Below are positions 60,937 to 64,000 of a stretch of DNA of 64,000 nt, in pieces. The stretch covers positions 1 to 64,000 of the forward strand of contig CAWCFK010000010.1 in the NCBI GenBank assembly GCA_963794685.1, given 5' to 3'. The notes beneath the pieces were generated by a model. It was not told where the DNA came from and ran no database searches. It worked only from the letters and a program-made list of their open reading frames with translations. Position 1 is the first letter of the stretch; every line of letters starts with the position of its first letter. The translations under genes and the position numbers were made by a program. Source of the DNA: CAVTWH01 sp963794685 (GTDB lineage: Bacteria; Actinomycetota; Actinomycetes; Mycobacteriales; Micromonosporaceae).

Positions 60937-60953
60937 TTGCAACTTGGTTGCAA
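60937..60953. promoter_or_regulatory. Nur (nickel uptake regulator) box
   Basis: TTGCAA-CTTGG-TTGCAA matches the actinobacterial Nur consensus tTGCaa-N5-ttGCAA exactly. The right half overlaps the -35 hexamer of the NiCoT promoter. Nickel-bound Nur would block RNA polymerase there. The site lies 94 bp upstream of the GTG start. Confidence 0.85.
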
Positions 60954-60976
60954 TAACAAATGGGCGCTCGTAAAGT
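60948..60976 (+). promoter_or_regulatory. Promoter of the NiCoT gene
   Basis: TTGCAA (60948-60953) and TAAAGT (60971-60976) are -35 and -10 hexamers with 17-bp spacing. The -35 coincides with the right half of the Nur box, giving direct repression. Confidence 0.75.
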
Positions 60977-61046
60977 GTGCTTGCCGCCGACAAGGCCGCC
61001 ACCCAGTCGCCGGAACGCCGGCGACCCGACGCTGCGAGGTGCCGCC

Positions 61047-62321
61047 GTGGCCGACCTGACCACTCCCACCAGACAACCGGAGTCCCCGGCCGTGCAGGCC
61101 ACGCCCACCAACACCACGCCCACCAACGCCGCGCCCGCCAACGCCGCCCCCGCCAACGCCGCCCCCGCCAACGCCGCGCCCACCACCGCTCAAGTCGCCA
61201 ACGCCGCGAAGGCTGCGGCCCGCAAGCCGCTGAGCCGGCAGGAGTGGACCCGCATCGCCGGCATGGCCGGCTTCGTGGTGGCCCTACATGTGATCGGCTT
61301 CTTCACGCTGTTCGCGCTGGTCGCTCCGCACCACTACAACCTGGGTACGGACAGCGACACCGGGAAGACCATCTTCTTCACGGCCGGCCTCGGCATCACC
61401 GCGTACGTGCTGGGGATGCGGCACGCCTTCGACGCCGACCACATCGCCGCCATCGACAACACCACCCGCAAGCTGATGAGCGAGGGGCAGCGGCCGGTCT
61501 CGGTGGGCTTCTGGTTCTCCCTCGGCCACTCGTCCATCGTGTTCGGGCTGTGCGCGCTGCTGTCGATGGGTATCCGGGCGCTGGCCGGCCAGGTCGACGA
61601 CGACGGCTCCTCCCTGCACACGGTCACCGGCCTGATCGGGACAGCCGTCTCCGGGGTGTTCCTGCTGACCATCGCGGCGATCAACCTGGTCGTGCTCAAC
61701 GGCATCCTGCGGGTGTTCCGCAAGATGCGCACCGGGCACTACGACGAGGCCGAATTGGAGGACCAGCTCAACAAGCGCGGGCTGATGAACCGCATCCTCG
61801 GCGGCGCCACCAAGGCCGTCCGCAAGCCCTGGCACATGTACCCGGTTGGCCTGCTCTTCGGCCTCGGCTTCGACACCGCCACCGAGGTGTCGCTGCTGGT
61901 CCTGGCCGGCGGCGCGGCCGCGTTCGCGCTGCCCTGGTACGCCATCCTGACCCTGCCGGTGCTCTTCGCGGCCGGCATGTCGCTGCTGGACACCATCGAC
62001 GGCTCGTTCATGAACTTCGCCTACGAGTGGGCCTTCTCCAAGCCGGTCCGCAAGGTCTTCTACAACATCACCATCACCGGCCTGTCGGTCGCGGTGGCCC
62101 TGATCATCGGGGTGATCGAGATCATCTCGATCCTCACCGACCGGCTGCACATCGACAGCGGCCCGCTGGCCTGGATCGGCAACGCCCCGCTGGACTACGT
62201 CGGCTACACCATCGTCGGCCTGTTCGTGCTCACCTGGGCGGTGGCGATCGCGGTCTGGAAGTTCGGCCGCATCGAGGAGAAGTGGAGCGCCGGCCTACGC
62301 GGCACGCCGACCGGCGAGTAA
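61047..62321 (+). CDS. NiCoT-family nickel/cobalt transporter
   Basis: GTG 61047 (VADLTTPTRQPESPAVQATP) opens a disordered N-terminus with NAAPA repeats (nt 61110-61190). The family signature is LGMRHAFDADHIAAIDNTTR (H-x4-D-H) in TM2, then FWFSLGHSSIVFGLCALL, LLFGLGFDTATEVSLLVLAG and MSLLDTIDGSFMNFAYEWAF. Eight TM segments are seen. It imports Ni2+ or Co2+. The Nur box upstream favours nickel. The 424-residue length is normal apart from the repeat tail. Confidence 0.93.
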   Translation: MADLTTPTRQPESPAVQATPTNTTPTNAAPANAAPANAAPANAAPTTAQVANAAKAAARKPLSRQEWTRIAGMAGFVVALHVIGFFTLFALVAPHHYNLGTDSDTGKTIFFTAGLGITAYVLGMRHAFDADHIAAIDNTTRKLMSEGQRPVSVGFWFSLGHSSIVFGLCALLSMGIRALAGQVDDDGSSLHTVTGLIGTAVSGVFLLTIAAINLVVLNGILRVFRKMRTGHYDEAELEDQLNKRGLMNRILGGATKAVRKPWHMYPVGLLFGLGFDTATEVSLLVLAGGAAAFALPWYAILTLPVLFAAGMSLLDTIDGSFMNFAYEWAFSKPVRKVFYNITITGLSVAVALIIGVIEIISILTDRLHIDSGPLAWIGNAPLDYVGYTIVGLFVLTWAVAIAVWKFGRIEEKWSAGLRGTPTGE

Positions 62322-62383
62322 CCAGGCTCACCCAGCGGGAACACTGCAGCGGACCGGCCCGAGAGGTGGCTACTGTGGACCGC

Positions 62384-63043
62384 ATGGGGAAAAGGTACGA
62401 ACGTATCGACGGGCGGCTGCGCGACTTCATTGACGCGCAGCCGCTGTTTTTCGTGGGCACCGCGCCGCTGGCCGGCGACGGGCACGTCAACATCTCGCCC
62501 AAGGGGCGCGCCGGCACCTGGCAGGTGCTCGACGAGAAGACGGTGGCCTACCTCGACTTCGGCGGCAGCCACGCGGAGACCATCGCGCACCTGCGGGAGA
62601 ACGGCCGGATCACGCTGATGTGGTGCGCGTTCACCGGCCCGCCGAACATCGTGCGGGTACACGGCCGGGGCGAGCCGGTGTTCCGCGACGACCGACGCTT
62701 CGCCGACCTGGTCGCCGGCTTCGGCGACGCCGACGCACCGGGGCTGCGGGCGGTCATCGTGGTGACCGCCGAGATCATCAGCGACACCTGCGGCTTCGCC
62801 GTCCCGTTCCTCGACTACGTCGGCGATCGCCCGCTGCACGCCGAGTACTTCGGCCGCAAGAGCGACCCGGAGTTCGTGGCGTACTGCGCCAGCAAGGAGT
62901 TCAACGGCGAGAGCATCGACGGCCTGCCCGCCCTCCCGCTCCCACTCCCGCCCCGCGAGCCGGCGCCCCAGCGGTCCGAGCCGGTCCCGGCGCAGTCCGA
63001 GCCGGTCCCGGCGCAGTCCGAGCCGGTCCCGGCGCAGTCCTGA
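62384..63043 (+). CDS. Pyridoxamine 5'-phosphate oxidase-fold protein
   Basis: ATG 62384 (MGKRYERIDGRLRDFIDAQP) lies 7 bp after TACTGT, so the mRNA is probably leaderless. The PPOX split-barrel motif LFFVGTAPLAGDGHVNISPK is followed by TVAYLDFGGSHAETIAHLRE, NGRITLMWCAFTGPPNIVRV and HGRGEPVFRDDRRFADLV. The family uses FMN or F420 and reduces unknown substrates. The C-terminus ends in three SEPVPAQ repeats, coded by a 21-bp tandem repeat (62977-63040), which is unusual for the family. Confidence 0.88.
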   Translation: MGKRYERIDGRLRDFIDAQPLFFVGTAPLAGDGHVNISPKGRAGTWQVLDEKTVAYLDFGGSHAETIAHLRENGRITLMWCAFTGPPNIVRVHGRGEPVFRDDRRFADLVAGFGDADAPGLRAVIVVTAEIISDTCGFAVPFLDYVGDRPLHAEYFGRKSDPEFVAYCASKEFNGESIDGLPALPLPLPPREPAPQRSEPVPAQSEPVPAQSEPVPAQS

Positions 63044-63053
63044 GCGAAACGGG

Positions 63054-63971
63054 TCAGGCGGCGGCGGTCACGTCGGCGCCGACCCGGATGTCGGCGGTGA
63101 GGGTGATGATGCCGCTGTCGGTCTCGTGCCGGACCGGCACGCCGAGGCGGCGCATGGTGCGGATCATCGGCGCGTTGTCGGCGTGGGTGTGCGCGTGCAG
63201 CGCCTCGATACCCCGGCCGGCGGCCAGCCGGGCGATCCGGCGCAGTAGCGCGGTACCCAGCCCGGTGCGCTGCCGGTCGTCGCGGACCAGCAGCCCGACC
63301 TCCGCCTCCGGACCGTCCCAGACCACGGTGGCCATCGCCACGATCGGCGCGGCAACCCCGTGCTCCTGGGCGACGAGGGTGAGCCCGTACGGGTGGGCCA
63401 GCAGCCGGGTCAACCGAACCCGGCCCGGGCCCTCCCCGGCGGCCAGATAGCGCCGGTGCCGACTGGCCGGCGAGCAGCGCTGGTGCAGCTCGACGACCTC
63501 GTCCAGGTCTGCCGGGCTGGCGGTCCGGACGGTCAACTCGGCGCCCGAGGGCAGCAGCAGGTCCCAGTGCAGAGTGCTCCGGGCGGCGATGGTGGCGGCC
63601 AGGTCGACCAGGGCGTGTGCGCGGGCGTACTCGGCCGGGGTGAACGGGGGCTCGGCCCGCTCGACGTGGATGGTGCCGCCCGCCGGGTCCGGCAGCGCCA
63701 TCGTGGTGGCCGTGAAGCCGGCCCGGGTGGTCGTGTCGTCGGCCCGCCAGTGCACCCGGCAAAGGTCGCTCTCACCCTCGCCGAGCAGCAGTGCCAGCGC
63801 GGCGGCCAGCTCGTCCGGGTCACGGGCGACCCGGGCGGCCACCGAGATGAACTGGGTGGGCGTGTCCACCAGCCCGTGCGCGTCGGCCCGGCGTACCCAG
63901 GCGTTCCGGCCGCGGCCCTTGACGATGGCCGCCACCAGCTCCGGCTCGCTGAGCGCGTCCGGGGCGTCCAC
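63054..63971 (-). CDS. GNAT-family acetyltransferase, possibly continuing past the edge
   Basis: The C-terminal GNAT domain is complete: LTVRTASPADLDEVVELHQR, APIVAMATVVWDGPEAEVGL, VRDDRQRTGLGTALLRRIAR (acetyl-CoA-binding R-x-x-G-x-G/A) and HAHTHADNAPMIRTMRRLGV. The N-terminal 130 residues (ARDPDELAAALALLLGEGES, WRADDTTTRAGFTATTMALP) resemble the regulatory half of protein lysine acetyltransferases. GTG 63971 is a possible start, but the frame (PEAGAVDDFLVDAPD) stays open to 64000, so the true start may lie outside. Confidence 0.85.
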   Translation of the reverse strand: MDAPDALSEPELVAAIVKGRGRNAWVRRADAHGLVDTPTQFISVAARVARDPDELAAALALLLGEGESDLCRVHWRADDTTTRAGFTATTMALPDPAGGTIHVERAEPPFTPAEYARAHALVDLAATIAARSTLHWDLLLPSGAELTVRTASPADLDEVVELHQRCSPASRHRRYLAAGEGPGRVRLTRLLAHPYGLTLVAQEHGVAAPIVAMATVVWDGPEAEVGLLVRDDRQRTGLGTALLRRIARLAAGRGIEALHAHTHADNAPMIRTMRRLGVPVRHETDSGIITLTADIRVGADVTAAA

Positions 63972-64000
63972 CAGGAAGTCGTCGACCGCGCCCGCCTCGG

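Overview
The window is very GC-rich DNA from an actinomycete. A Micromonosporaceae-type organism is the best inference, from the gene families present (SigE-family ECF sigma factor, nitrate-sensor kinase with a Roadblock protein, BsaP behind bioB, leaderless starts); no rRNA or species marker is present. It falls into two halves. Positions 1 to about 41.9 kb are an accessory, island-like region with insertion sequences, a group II intron, an xis-int module, immunity-type proteins, remnants and a stress/transport cluster. From the tRNA-Gly/Cys/Val cluster at 41.96-42.21 kb onward the gene content is compact and core-like.

Layout of the accessory half. 0-5.2 kb: an intact IS3-family element (841-2149) that splits an acetyltransferase gene, a second IS3-family element (2995-4327) with a clean CAG target duplication but a broken transposase, and an XRE-type regulator. 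5.2-13 kb: hypothetical, HEAT-repeat and membrane proteins, a NucA/NucB-type DNase and a SUKH (SMI1/KNR4) immunity-type protein. 13-14 kb: a head-on junction of two truncated transposases. 14-20 kb: alpha/beta hydrolase with an HD-GYP/LuxR protein, then an ABC exporter and its MarR regulator. 20-30.3 kb: STAS-otsA, a divergent response regulator/kinase/GerMN lipoprotein operon, a second STAS protein, a cation/calcium antiporter, another ABC exporter and a Na+/H+ antiporter; together they look like an envelope, osmotic and ion stress cluster. 30.3-34 kb: fragmented genes, including a DegT-Nudix-phosphotransferase cassette cut at both ends. 34.15-36.4 kb: a group II intron that abuts the 3' half of a tRNA-Arg(ACG) gene within the anticodon loop. 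36.6-41.9 kb: an SDR/TetR divergon, DUF2716 and SUKH proteins, an excisionase, and a tyrosine integrase facing tRNA-Val.

Layout of the core half. CapA lipoprotein; a kinase-Roadblock-TAXI operon; TetR; an ECF sigma factor with its downstream membrane protein; a YihY/BrkB protein; an F420-type oxidoreductase; bioD-bioF; bioB-bsaP; a repeat-rich membrane protein; PadR and a permease-prefix protein; cydD-cydC; a NiCoT nickel/cobalt transporter under a textbook Nur box; a PPOX-fold protein and an acetyltransferase at the right edge.

A quality caveat affects the whole annotation. Many conserved genes, including bioB, bioF, bioD, bsaP, otsA, the histidine kinase, the integrase and both STAS genes, are interrupted by single-base insertions or deletions, usually an extra C or G. 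Others (both complete ABC ATPases, cydDC, the group II maturase, the 10.7-kb-region genes, the large sensor kinase) are intact. Uncorrected sequencing indels are the simplest explanation, though true decay is likely for the transposon remnants. Frameshifted genes are given as one span here, with the approximate break positions stated.
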